From Candidatus Nanopelagicales bacterium (GTDB lineage Bacteria > Actinomycetota > Actinomycetes > S36-B12), in contig WLWL01000007.1 of NCBI GenBank assembly GCA_012103605.1, forward strand, positions 1-44,287: a stretch of 44,287 nucleotides of DNA, written 5' to 3'. Below, in pieces: positions 25,864 through 33,618 of the stretch. The notes beneath the pieces were generated by a model that ran no database searches, had not been told where the DNA came from, and saw only the letters and a list, made by a program, of their open reading frames with translations. Every line of letters begins with the position of its first letter. Position 1 is the first letter of the stretch. The translations under genes were made by a program, and so were the position numbers.

Positions 25864-27303
25864 CTACAGCGGAATGTTGCCGTGCTGCCCGCGAACACCC
25901 GGGGTATCCCACAGGACCTGAGCCACGGCACGTTTGGTCGCGCTGGGATCAACGACTTCGTGAACGACGCCCATCTCGACCGCGCGCTTGATCCCTCCGG
26001 ATATCACCTCGTGCTCCGCGGCGAGTTCGAGTTCCACCTGCTCGCGTGACTCGGGCGGGACCTCGGCGAGACGCTTGCGGTGCAGAATGCGGATCGCGGC
26101 GACGGCACCCATGACAGCCACCTCTGCATCGGGCCAGGCGAACACCTTGGTCGCTCCCAGCGAGGCTGAATTCATGGCGACGTAGGCGCCGCCGTAGGCC
26201 TTGCGGGTGACGACGGTGACGCGAGGGACGACGCACTCGGCGAATGCATGCAGGAGCTTGGCACCGCGACGCACGACACCTTCCCACTCCTGACCGAGGC
26301 CGGGAAGATAGCCGGGAACGTCGACGAGGACGACCAGCGGGACGGCGAAGGCGTCGCACATACGCACGAAGCGCGATGCCTTCTCAGCGCTGGAAGAGTC
26401 AAGGCACCCCCCCAGGCGCAAGGGGTTGTTTGCGATGACGCCCACCGTGCGCCCGCCCAGGCGCCCCAGGCCGACGACGATGTTGGGCGCCCACTTGGCG
26501 TGCAATTCGGTGAAGGTTCCGTGATCGACGAATCCCTCGATCAACGGGTGCACGTCGTAGGCCCGGCGTGATGATTCCGGCATGAGCGCCCCGAGATCTG
26601 TGTCCTCGACGTTTTCGACGTTCATGGAACCCTGCTGCTCGAGCAAGCTCACCAGTGTGCGTGCCTCGTCGAGCGCACCTTGATCGGTGTCGGTGGTGAT
26701 GTGCACGACGCCGCTGCGTCGTCCATGCGGTTCCGGGCCGCCGAGGATGTCCATGTCGACGGCCTCACCGGTGACCGATTTCACGACTTCTGGGCCGGTG
26801 ACGAAGATGCGGCCCTTGGGGCCCAGGATCACCAGATCTGTGAGTGCGGGACCGTAGGCGGCGCCACCAGCGGCGGGGCCGAGGACGACGGAGATTTGCG
26901 GGACTTTCCCCGAGGCTCTGGTCATCGCGGCGAAGACTCGGCCGACGGCGTCGAGGCTCAGCACGCCTTCGCGCAGACGCGCACCACCGGAATGCCAGAT
27001 TCCCACGACCGGCACCGAGTCGGCAAAGGCTCGGTCGTACGCGGTGACGATGGCGCGGCAACCGTCGTTGCCCATCGCCCCACCTTGGACCGTGGGGTCG
27101 GTGGCGAACGCGACGCAGGGCGCGCCCGCCACACGGCCAACGGCGACGAGCACGCCTCGGTCGTCTGGGGGAGTGATGAGCTCGAACTCACCGTCATCGA
27201 AGAACATCCCGAGGCGCACCGTGGGTGAGCGCGGGTCTACCTCGGTGGACTCCGGCGATGCTGCGTTCGATGCGGTGCTCGAGGCAGTTGTAGGTGCGGT
27301 CAC
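25864..27303 (-). CDS. accD: Acyl-CoA carboxylase carboxyltransferase subunit (AccD6-like)
   Basis: A 479-residue carboxyltransferase beta subunit of the propionyl/acetyl-CoA carboxylase type. It has both crotonase-fold halves: GGAMGNDGCRAIVTAYDRA and GIWHSGGARLREG with the acyl-CoA site around PAAGGAAYGPAL, then NNPLRLGGCLDSSSAEKASR and VDVPGYLPGLGQE in the second half. There is no N-terminal zinc finger as in Escherichia AccD. Its place as the last gene of the fabD-fabH-acpP-fabF operon matches mycobacterial accD6, which makes malonyl-CoA for fatty acid synthesis. A biotinylated alpha subunit must be encoded elsewhere. The gene follows fabF directly (stop at 27304, start at 27303). The first ~30 residues are Ser/Thr/Ala-rich. 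Confidence 0.93.
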   Translation of the reverse strand: MTAPTTASSTASNAASPESTEVDPRSPTVRLGMFFDDGEFELITPPDDRGVLVAVGRVAGAPCVAFATDPTVQGGAMGNDGCRAIVTAYDRAFADSVPVVGIWHSGGARLREGVLSLDAVGRVFAAMTRASGKVPQISVVLGPAAGGAAYGPALTDLVILGPKGRIFVTGPEVVKSVTGEAVDMDILGGPEPHGRRSGVVHITTDTDQGALDEARTLVSLLEQQGSMNVENVEDTDLGALMPESSRRAYDVHPLIEGFVDHGTFTELHAKWAPNIVVGLGRLGGRTVGVIANNPLRLGGCLDSSSAEKASRFVRMCDAFAVPLVVLVDVPGYLPGLGQEWEGVVRRGAKLLHAFAECVVPRVTVVTRKAYGGAYVAMNSASLGATKVFAWPDAEVAVMGAVAAIRILHRKRLAEVPPESREQVELELAAEHEVISGGIKRAVEMGVVHEVVDPSATKRAVAQVLWDTPGVRGQHGNIPL

Positions 27304-28557
27304 TTAGGCGCTCCGGAAGACGAGGGCGACGTCGTGGCCGCCGAATCCGAACGAGTTGTTCAGGGCGGCGATGTCGCCCGACGGCAGCTCGTGGGGGGAA
27401 TTGGCCGCCACTGGCAGATGAATCTCGGGATCTATGTTCTCGAGGTTGATGGTGGGGGGTGCGGTGCGGTCCCGAAGGGCCAGAATCGTGAAGATCGATT
27501 CAATGGCGCCTGCTCCTCCGAGCAGGTGGCCGGTCATCGACTTCGTTCCGGTGACCAGCGCTTGATCGGCATGCGAACCCAGAGCGCGGCGAATGGCCAC
27601 GGCCTCGGCGATGTCCCCTTGCGGAGTAGACGTCGCGTGCGCGTTCACGTGGTGAACGTCGGCAGTAGAGACTCCTGCGTCCGCGAGGGCCGCGGTCATC
27701 GCGCGGGCGGCGCCACCGCCCTCCGGGTCGGGTTGGGCAATGTGATGACCGTCGGAAGTCATGCCTGCTCCGCCGTACACGCCGTAAATGCTTGCTCCGC
27801 GAGCCTGAGCATGCTGGCGAGACTCCAGCACCACGATGCCGGCTCCCTCGCCCATGACGAAGCCATCACGATCGGTGTCGTACGGACGAGAGGCTGCGGT
27901 GGGGTCGTCGTTTCGAGTCGAGAGTGCGCGCATGGCGGAGAAGCCCGCCATGGTGATTCCACAGATCACGGCTTCGGTGCCGCCTGTGAGCACAACGTCG
28001 GCCCGACCGTCGCGGATCATCCGGGCGGCGTTGGCGATCGCCTCGGCCCCCGATGCACACGCGCTGACCGGAGAGTGCACTCCGGCGCGGGCGCCGATCT
28101 CCAGGCCGACCACGGCAGCCGGCCCGTTGGGCATGATCATCGTGACCATGTGTGGGGATACGCGTGACCATCCACGCTCGTTCAACGTGTCGTACGCATC
28201 GAGCAGGCTGGTAACCCCACCGATCCCGGTGCCGATGACGGCGCCCAGTCGCTCGGGTTGCACCGCGGGTGCGCCTGCGTCCTGCCACGCCTCTCGAGCG
28301 GCGATGACCGCCGCCTGCTGGGAGCGGTCGAGTCGGCGTGTTTCGACTTTGGTGAGCACCTCGGACGGCTCCACCGCGAGTTGGCCCGCGATTCGTGACG
28401 GCTGCTCGGCAATCCACTCCGCATCGATCGGGCGAACCCCCGATTGTCCAGCGAGAATCGCCGACCAACTACTGGCAACGTCTCCGCCAACCGGCGTGGT
28501 CATTCCCAAACCGGTGACGACTACCTCTGGCGTGCTCACTGTGCGACTCCCTGACAC
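27304..28557 (-). CDS. fabF: 3-oxoacyl-ACP synthase II (KAS II)
   Basis: A 417-residue condensing enzyme that elongates acyl-ACP with malonyl-ACP. The catalytic triad is intact: C167 in VSACASGAEA, H307 in VNAHATSTPQGD and H344 in KSMTGHLLGGAGA, with K339. GEGAGIVVLES is the usual internal signature. Length is standard. It is fourth in the fatty acid operon; a stem-loop separates it from acpP. There is one KAS II gene only, unlike the kasA/kasB pair of Mycobacterium, which argues against mycolic acid synthesis here (inference). Confidence 0.96.
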   Translation of the reverse strand: MSGSRTVSTPEVVVTGLGMTTPVGGDVASSWSAILAGQSGVRPIDAEWIAEQPSRIAGQLAVEPSEVLTKVETRRLDRSQQAAVIAAREAWQDAGAPAVQPERLGAVIGTGIGGVTSLLDAYDTLNERGWSRVSPHMVTMIMPNGPAAVVGLEIGARAGVHSPVSACASGAEAIANAARMIRDGRADVVLTGGTEAVICGITMAGFSAMRALSTRNDDPTAASRPYDTDRDGFVMGEGAGIVVLESRQHAQARGASIYGVYGGAGMTSDGHHIAQPDPEGGGAARAMTAALADAGVSTADVHHVNAHATSTPQGDIAEAVAIRRALGSHADQALVTGTKSMTGHLLGGAGAIESIFTILALRDRTAPPTINLENIDPEIHLPVAANSPHELPSGDIAALNNSFGFGGHDVALVFRSA

Positions 28558-28568
28558 ATCTCACGGGT

Positions 28569-28605
28569 GCGGGGCGTGACGAACCTCGACGGCCGTGCGC
28601 CCCGC
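28569..28605 (-). terminator. Intercistronic stem-loop between acpP and fabF
   Basis: An 8-bp GC stem, GCGGGGCG (28569-28576) with CGCCCCGC (28598-28605), and a 21-nt loop, in the 57-nt gap after the acpP stop codon. There is no T-run, so it is more likely an attenuator or an mRNA end-stabilising element than a full terminator. Confidence 0.5.
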
Positions 28606-28614
28606 TCCGCGGGC

Positions 28615-28854
28615 TTACGAGTTGGCTTCGATGTAGGCGACAGCGTCACCGACGGTCTTAAGGTTCTTGACTTCCTCGTCGGGGATCTTGACGCCCCACT
28701 TGTCCTCTGAGGCCATCACAACCTCGACCATCGACAGTGAGTCGACATCCAGATCGTCGACGAATGACTTGTCCGGCTGGACATCCTCCACAGGGACTCC
28801 GGCTACCTCATTCACGATCGCGGCGAGGCCGGCGAGGATTTCCTGCTGACTCAT
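28615..28854 (-). CDS. acpP: Acyl carrier protein
   Basis: A 79-residue acyl carrier protein with the phosphopantetheine attachment site S39 in DDLDVDSLSMVE. Helices II and III carry the usual acidic and hydrophobic pattern (MVEVVMASEDKWGVKIPDEE). It carries the growing acyl chain for FabH and FabF. The start is ATG 28854 with a purine-rich AAAGGGAAAC stretch just upstream. Stem-loops lie in its leader (28873-28889) and after its stop (28569-28605), consistent with separate control of ACP abundance. Confidence 0.97.
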   Translation of the reverse strand: MSQQEILAGLAAIVNEVAGVPVEDVQPDKSFVDDLDVDSLSMVEVVMASEDKWGVKIPDEEVKNLKTVGDAVAYIEANS

Positions 28855-28872
28855 GTGTTTCCCTTTCGTTGG

Positions 28873-28889
28873 CGACGGAACGTCCGTCG
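28873..28889 (-). promoter_or_regulatory. Hairpin in the acpP leader
   Basis: A 7-bp stem with a 3-nt loop: CGACGGA (28873-28879) and TCCGTCG (28883-28889), about 19 nt before the acpP start and just upstream of its ribosome site. On the minus strand TACATA further upstream could be a -10 of an internal acpP promoter, but I see no good -35. Confidence 0.4.
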
Positions 28890-28945
28890 TCGTTGTGGCG
28901 AACTATGTAGTTGTATCCGACTCCCGGACGTCGGTGCTTGTGGGG

Positions 28946-29950
28946 CTAGGGGAGGGTGACGACCTCCGAGGCAAAGACCAGGCCCGCGCCGAATCCAACC
29001 AGAAGGGCGTTTCCTCCCTGATGGATCTCTCCACTGGCCAGCATCCGGTCCATAGCCAGCGGAATAGACGCTGCGGAGGTGTTCCCGGTGGTGATGATGT
29101 CGCGGGCAACCGCAACGGAATCCGGGAGTTCGAGGGCACGTACCAGCGCGTCAGTGATGCGGTTGTTGGCTTGATGCGGAATGAAGGCGTCGAGGTCCTC
29201 GACGGTGATGCCGGCGGTGTCGAGTGATTCTCTGCACACCCGGGTCATCTCTGAGACAGCCCAGCGAAAGACCTGCTGGCCGTTCATCGAGATCGCGGGG
29301 AAGGTGTCGAAGCCGTTGGCTTTGAAGTCCACCCAGTTCTGGGTCATGTTGATCGCCTGTAGTTGATCGCCATCGCCGCCCCACACGACCGGGCTGATCG
29401 CTGGTGTTGACGAAGGCCCGACGACAACGGCCCCCGCGCCGTCGGCGAATATGAAAGCGGTGCTGCGGTCGTAGATGTCAGTAAAGGCGCTGAGTTTCTC
29501 CGCTCCGACGAGAAGCACGTGCCGCGCGCTCCCGCCCCGGATCATGTCTTGCGCCATCGACAAGCCGTAGGTGAATCCCGCACAGGCCGCGCTGATGTCC
29601 AGCGCAGCGGCGGTCGGAACGCCGATCATGCTGGCCATCTCCGACGCCGCGGTGGGGGTCTGGTAGGGGTGGGTGCAGGTGGCCACGATGATGACGTCGA
29701 TGTCTGGGGAGGCGAGCCCTGCGGCGGCGAGAGCTTTCTCGGCAGCGGCGGCGGACATGGTGGCGACGGTCTCGTCGTCACCGGCCCAGCGGCGTTCGAT
29801 GATTCCCGAGCGTTCCCTGATCCACTCGTCCGATGAATCGATGGTCTGGCAGATTTCGTCGTTGGTGACAACGCGCGGCGGTCGGTAGCTGCCCGTGGCG
29901 AGGATGCGCGCGAACGGTGCGCCCTCGGGTGCCTTGATGGGGGCGCTCAC
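28946..29950 (-). CDS. fabH: 3-oxoacyl-ACP synthase III (KAS III)
   Basis: A 334-residue initiating condensing enzyme that joins an acyl-CoA starter to malonyl-ACP. The triad is complete: C123 in DISAACAGFTYGL, H259 in FIPHQANNRI and N290 in TTGNTSAAS. The N-terminal GSYRPPRVVTNDEIC is typical. Starter preference (acetyl or branched) cannot be read. The start is GTG 29950, overlapping the fabD stop codon. A 91-nt gap with a hairpin separates it from acpP, larger than the other gaps in the operon. Confidence 0.96.
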   Translation of the reverse strand: MSAPIKAPEGAPFARILATGSYRPPRVVTNDEICQTIDSSDEWIRERSGIIERRWAGDDETVATMSAAAAEKALAAAGLASPDIDVIIVATCTHPYQTPTAASEMASMIGVPTAAALDISAACAGFTYGLSMAQDMIRGGSARHVLLVGAEKLSAFTDIYDRSTAFIFADGAGAVVVGPSSTPAISPVVWGGDGDQLQAINMTQNWVDFKANGFDTFPAISMNGQQVFRWAVSEMTRVCRESLDTAGITVEDLDAFIPHQANNRITDALVRALELPDSVAVARDIITTGNTSAASIPLAMDRMLASGEIHQGGNALLVGFGAGLVFASEVVTLP

Positions 29951-31149
29951 GCGAACACCCCTTCGCTGTGATCGCTAATCGGGTGCAAGCGCACGAGGGG
30001 CTGGCCGGGTGAGACCGGATCTCCGTCCTCGACCAGCCATTCCACGAGCACGCCGCCGTGCGGTGCGTGCACAGGTGTCGAGCCACGAAGAGTGTCAACG
30101 CTCCCGATGATCGTGGACTGCGGAAGTTCGTCTCCGGCGACCGCGTCCAGGGTCCGTTGGAACGTGCCCTTGCCCGGTGCCACGAGCATGCGCCAGGTGG
30201 GATTGGAGTCCAGGTCGGAAACGGTCCCGTGAGCTTGGATCATCGCCCACGCGGCATCGAGATCGTCGGGTGTCTTGACCGCAAGTGTTTCGACTCCGGG
30301 CAGCGCCCGCTTGGCGAGGCCGGTCAGTGTTCCCGCCGGGGGGATTTCCAGTATCGCGGTGACACCGAGATCGGCCATGGTCTCCATGCACAGGTCCCAG
30401 CGGACCGGATTGCTGACCTGGTGCACGAGGCGTCGAAGGACATCGCGGCCGTCGTGAACGACGCGACCATCGGCGTTGGAGAGCAGACGGATGCGCGGGT
30501 CGTGGGTCGTGATGGCGTTGGACAGCGTGTCGAGGTGACCGACGGCGGGTGCCATGTGTTCGGTGTGGAATGCGCCGGCGACCTCCAATGGACGGACGCG
30601 GCATCCCTCGGGTGGCTCATCGGCGAAAGCGACGAGCTGGGTTTGCGTTCCCGCGACGACGATTTGGCCGGCACCGTTGATGTTCGCGGCCGTCAACCCC
30701 ACGGCGTCGCAGGCGGTGACGACGACCTCGGCATCTCCACCGAGGACGGCGCTCATGCCCGTCGCCGTGCGGGCAGCGGCATCGGCCATAGCGGATCCGC
30801 GCTCGCGCACAAAAACCATCGCTTGCTCGGCGGTGAGTACTCCGGCACCGACGGCTGCGGTGATCTCACCGACGGAGTGGCCGGCGCCGGCGCCGATCGC
30901 GGAATAGGCCGTGGATGGGTGTGGGAACAGGCTGAGCAGGCTGACGAGTCCGGCGCCCACGATTAACGGCTGGGCGACGGCGGTGTCCTTGATGGTGTCG
31001 GCGTCGGAGGTGGTCCCGTGCTCGACAAGATCGATGCCGCTGACCACCGACAGCCATTCGAGGCGGTCGCGCACCCCCGGGACGTCGAGCCACGGAGTGA
31101 GAAAGCCGGGACTTTGGGCGCCCTGACCGGGGGCGACGACTACCAGCAC
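29947..31149 (-). CDS. fabD: Malonyl-CoA:ACP transacylase with C-terminal biotinyl/lipoyl-like domain
   Basis: A 400-residue protein. Residues 1-~305 are the transacylase: APGQGAQSPGF, the nucleophile S92 in AGHSVGE and H195 in GAFHTEHM. Typical FabD ends near 310. Here ~90 further residues follow, and 319-388 read as a biotinyl/lipoyl hammerhead domain: WRMLVAPGKGTF, a central hairpin SVDTLRG, then VHAPHGGVLVEWLVEDGDPV and GQPLVRL. At the central hairpin the acceptor lysine (AMKM in biotin carriers) is arginine R355, so modification is not expected. The first codon is GTG 31149. The gene starts the fatty acid operon, directly below fasR. Confidence 0.93.
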   Translation of the reverse strand: MLVVVAPGQGAQSPGFLTPWLDVPGVRDRLEWLSVVSGIDLVEHGTTSDADTIKDTAVAQPLIVGAGLVSLLSLFPHPSTAYSAIGAGAGHSVGEITAAVGAGVLTAEQAMVFVRERGSAMADAAARTATGMSAVLGGDAEVVVTACDAVGLTAANINGAGQIVVAGTQTQLVAFADEPPEGCRVRPLEVAGAFHTEHMAPAVGHLDTLSNAITTHDPRIRLLSNADGRVVHDGRDVLRRLVHQVSNPVRWDLCMETMADLGVTAILEIPPAGTLTGLAKRALPGVETLAVKTPDDLDAAWAMIQAHGTVSDLDSNPTWRMLVAPGKGTFQRTLDAVAGDELPQSTIIGSVDTLRGSTPVHAPHGGVLVEWLVEDGDPVSPGQPLVRLHPISDHSEGVFA

Positions 31150-31171
31150 GCGCTAAGCCTTCCGTGGATGG

Positions 31172-31236
31172 CTACAAAGAACTCTCGACTTACGGGCCAA
31201 AGTCCGCCGAGAGGCTTTGGAGGTTTCCTACAAAGA
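31172..31236 (-). promoter_or_regulatory. Putative FasR-controlled region between fasR and fabD
   Basis: The 87-nt gap holds a 9-nt direct repeat CTACAAAGA (31172-31180 and 31228-31236) and, between the copies, the inverted repeat CCAAAG (31197-31202) / CTTTGG (31215-31220) with a 12-nt spacer. In Streptomyces the PucR-type FasR binds upstream of fabD and activates it; these repeats are the natural candidates for such sites here. Confidence 0.45.
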
Positions 31237-32400
31237 CTAGTCCACGGAGGATGTTCGCCCCAGCATCAGGGCCAAGCGCAGGGTGAGCGACCCGCGAGGG
31301 TCGGTTGCCGAGAACCCGGTGATGTCGGTGATTCGACCCAGTCGGTAGCGCACCGTATTGGGGTGCACGAACAGCAGGCGGGCCGTTCCCTCGAGGGAGG
31401 GGCTTTGCTCCAAGAACGCTTCGGCAGTCGCCAGGAGGTGCTCCTCTCCCGCGAGCGGGGAGTAAACGGACTCGATGAGTTCTGCCCGCGCCAGAACATC
31501 ACCTGCGATGGCCCGCTCGGGAAGTAATTCGTCGGTGGAGACCGGGCGCGGTGCCTGTGGCCAGGCGTCGGCGGCATGCACCGCTGCGGTGGCGGCGCGA
31601 ATACTGATGCCCACGGCGTCGAAGTCCATGGCTCGTCGACCGATCACCACCGGCCCGGGTCCGAAGTGCGGTGCGAGAAGTCGTGCTGCGCGTGATGCGT
31701 CCTCGTCGCTGGTGACCCGACCGACGAGTGCCACGAGGTGGTCCCCGTGCATGCCGGTGAGCAGCATCAAGTCGTGGTTGCGCGATGCGCGGCGCAAGAC
31801 ATCGAGTGCGCCTTCCACGTCTGACACAGGTGCGTAACCCGCGACCACGGCGATCGGTGCCGCGTCGGACCACCCGAGGGCGGAAATGCGCGAGGCGACC
31901 GACGGGTCCATCTCGTCGCGTAGGATCGAGTCGACGACCAATGCTTCGAGTCGAGCATCCCAGGCGCCGCGGGCTTCGGCCGCGCGCGCGTAGACCTCGG
32001 CGGCGGAGAAAGCGATCTCGCGCGAGTACCGCAGGGTCGCTTCCCGTACCAGCGAGCGCTCCGGGTCGTCGATCAGCGCATCGATCGCGGACTCGACGAC
32101 GTCGATCGTGGTCCGAACCATGGCCACGGTCTGCTCGAGCGACACGATGCGCGCCAGTTCGCGTGGCGCGGAACCGAAGACGTCCGCGGTTAACTGCGGC
32201 GACTCGTTCGAGTCGGACGCCCATTCCAAGAAGGCGGAGATACCGGCGTGCGCGACGAGAGAGACCCACGCGCGCTCATCGGCCGACAGTTGGCGGTACC
32301 AGGGGTAGGTGGACTCCATCTGGACCGTCGCCTGCGTGGCGAGGTCGCCCGCAGCCGCGGTCAGCCGATCAATGAAGCCGGCGTCAAGCGGCGTTCGCAT
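31237..32400 (-). CDS. fasR: PucR-family activator of fatty acid synthesis (FasR-like)
   Basis: A 387-residue regulator. The C-terminal PucR-type helix-turn-helix (~325-380) reads LEGTARLLFVHPNTVRYRLG, RITDITGFSATDPRGSL. The middle (~165-290) is the GGDEF-like domain common in CdaR/PucR proteins. It lies directly upstream of fabD on the same strand. In Streptomyces FasR occupies the same place and activates the fabD-fabH-acpP-fabF operon. Ligand control by fatty acyl compounds is plausible but not visible. The start is ATG 32400, 19 nt from the end of the next upstream gene. Confidence 0.88.
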   Translation of the reverse strand: MRTPLDAGFIDRLTAAAGDLATQATVQMESTYPWYRQLSADERAWVSLVAHAGISAFLEWASDSNESPQLTADVFGSAPRELARIVSLEQTVAMVRTTIDVVESAIDALIDDPERSLVREATLRYSREIAFSAAEVYARAAEARGAWDARLEALVVDSILRDEMDPSVASRISALGWSDAAPIAVVAGYAPVSDVEGALDVLRRASRNHDLMLLTGMHGDHLVALVGRVTSDEDASRAARLLAPHFGPGPVVIGRRAMDFDAVGISIRAATAAVHAADAWPQAPRPVSTDELLPERAIAGDVLARAELIESVYSPLAGEEHLLATAEAFLEQSPSLEGTARLLFVHPNTVRYRLGRITDITGFSATDPRGSLTLRLALMLGRTSSVD

Positions 32401-32419
32401 GCGCTATCCGAGTATCCGG

Positions 32420-33556
32420 CTATCCGACGTTTACGCCGACGAGGCTGCCGATGAGGTACGTCACGCCCGCGGCGCCGACACCCCACAGAACTTGGCGCCC
32501 CGCACTGAAGACGACTCCCCGTCCGGATTGAGAGCCCACGAGGCCACCGACCACGATCAAACTAACAAGAGCGAGAACGACGGCCAGAGCGAACGCCGTC
32601 ATGCCGGAGAACAGTGCGTACGGAACAACCACGACGGATGCGCCGATTGCGAAGGAGAGGAAACTCGAGACCGCGGCCTTCCACGCTGAGCCCAACTCGT
32701 CCGGGTCAAGGCCCAGTTCCTCTCGCGCCAACGTGTCCAACGCAATCTCAGGATCCTTCATGATCTGATCGGCCACAGCACGCGCCTGTTCGCGGGACAA
32801 CCCCTTGGCTCGGTAGATGAGCTCGAGCTCGAGACGCTCTTCCTCGGGCTTTTCCAGCAACTCTTGCCGTTCAAGGTCGATTTCTCGCTTGAACAAGTCA
32901 CGCTGACTGGCCATAGAAACGTACTCACCGGCTGCCATCGAGAAGGCTCCGGCCAGCAGTCCTGCCAAGCCGGCGAATAGCACGACTGAGTTTTCAATCG
33001 CACCCCCCAAGCTCGCTCCCGCGAACCCCATAACGAGGGCGGTGTTGGAGACCAGTCCGTCGCTGACCCCAAAAACGGCGGCGCGCACCGAACCAGACTT
33101 GTCCGCTCGGTGCCAGGGCTCACCCCCCTTGCTCGACCGTTCTCGGTGCGGAAAGCGCTCCGGCTCGCCCCCCTTGAGCGCTCGGAACACATCCGCGTGT
33201 TCTCGCTCATCGGACGGCATCGTGGGCAAGGCCTCGGGCTCGTCGTCGTACATGCCGGCGTCGGCCCCTTCGTTCTGCTCCAGGGTGTCCAGGACAGACA
33301 CCAATCCGAGCGATCGTGCCCGTCGCACCAACTGCTCGTCATCGGCGTTGAGCACCGTGGGAGCCGGCGGAATTTCGACACCATAGGAAGTGAGCTTGTC
33401 CACCCAGTGTTGGGCGTGCTTGTCCTCGACATCAGCCAACTCCAGCAGCGCTTCCCGCTGGTCACCGTCGGTGGATTCGGCCAGAGCTCGATACAGCAGT
33501 GACGCGTTGCGTTCAGCATTCAGATAACGAAGGAAACGTCGTGGATCGTCGGACAC
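32420..33556 (-). CDS. Rubrerythrin-VIT1 fusion, MbfA-like iron/manganese transporter
   Basis: A 378-residue membrane protein. The N-terminal ~130 residues are a ferritin-like (rubrerythrin) domain with metal ligands in YLNAERNASLLYRAL, LADVEDKHAQHW and SDEREHADVF. The C-terminal part (~155-378) is a VIT1/CCC1-type transporter, starting SVRAAVFGVSDGLVSNTALV, with about five membrane segments and the cytoplasmic metal-binding segment rich in glutamate (ERQELLEKPEEERLELEL). The same fusion is known as MbfA, an iron exporter in Alphaproteobacteria; in Actinobacteria the transported ion is inferred. The start is ATG 33556. Confidence 0.88.
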   Translation of the reverse strand: MSDDPRRFLRYLNAERNASLLYRALAESTDGDQREALLELADVEDKHAQHWVDKLTSYGVEIPPAPTVLNADDEQLVRRARSLGLVSVLDTLEQNEGADAGMYDDEPEALPTMPSDEREHADVFRALKGGEPERFPHRERSSKGGEPWHRADKSGSVRAAVFGVSDGLVSNTALVMGFAGASLGGAIENSVVLFAGLAGLLAGAFSMAAGEYVSMASQRDLFKREIDLERQELLEKPEEERLELELIYRAKGLSREQARAVADQIMKDPEIALDTLAREELGLDPDELGSAWKAAVSSFLSFAIGASVVVVPYALFSGMTAFALAVVLALVSLIVVGGLVGSQSGRGVVFSAGRQVLWGVGAAGVTYLIGSLVGVNVG

Positions 33557-33618
33557 GCGCCCTCCTTATCCGGGAATCGACTCGGTACTCGTGCGGCGGG
33601 ACTCAGGGTCCTGCCGGA

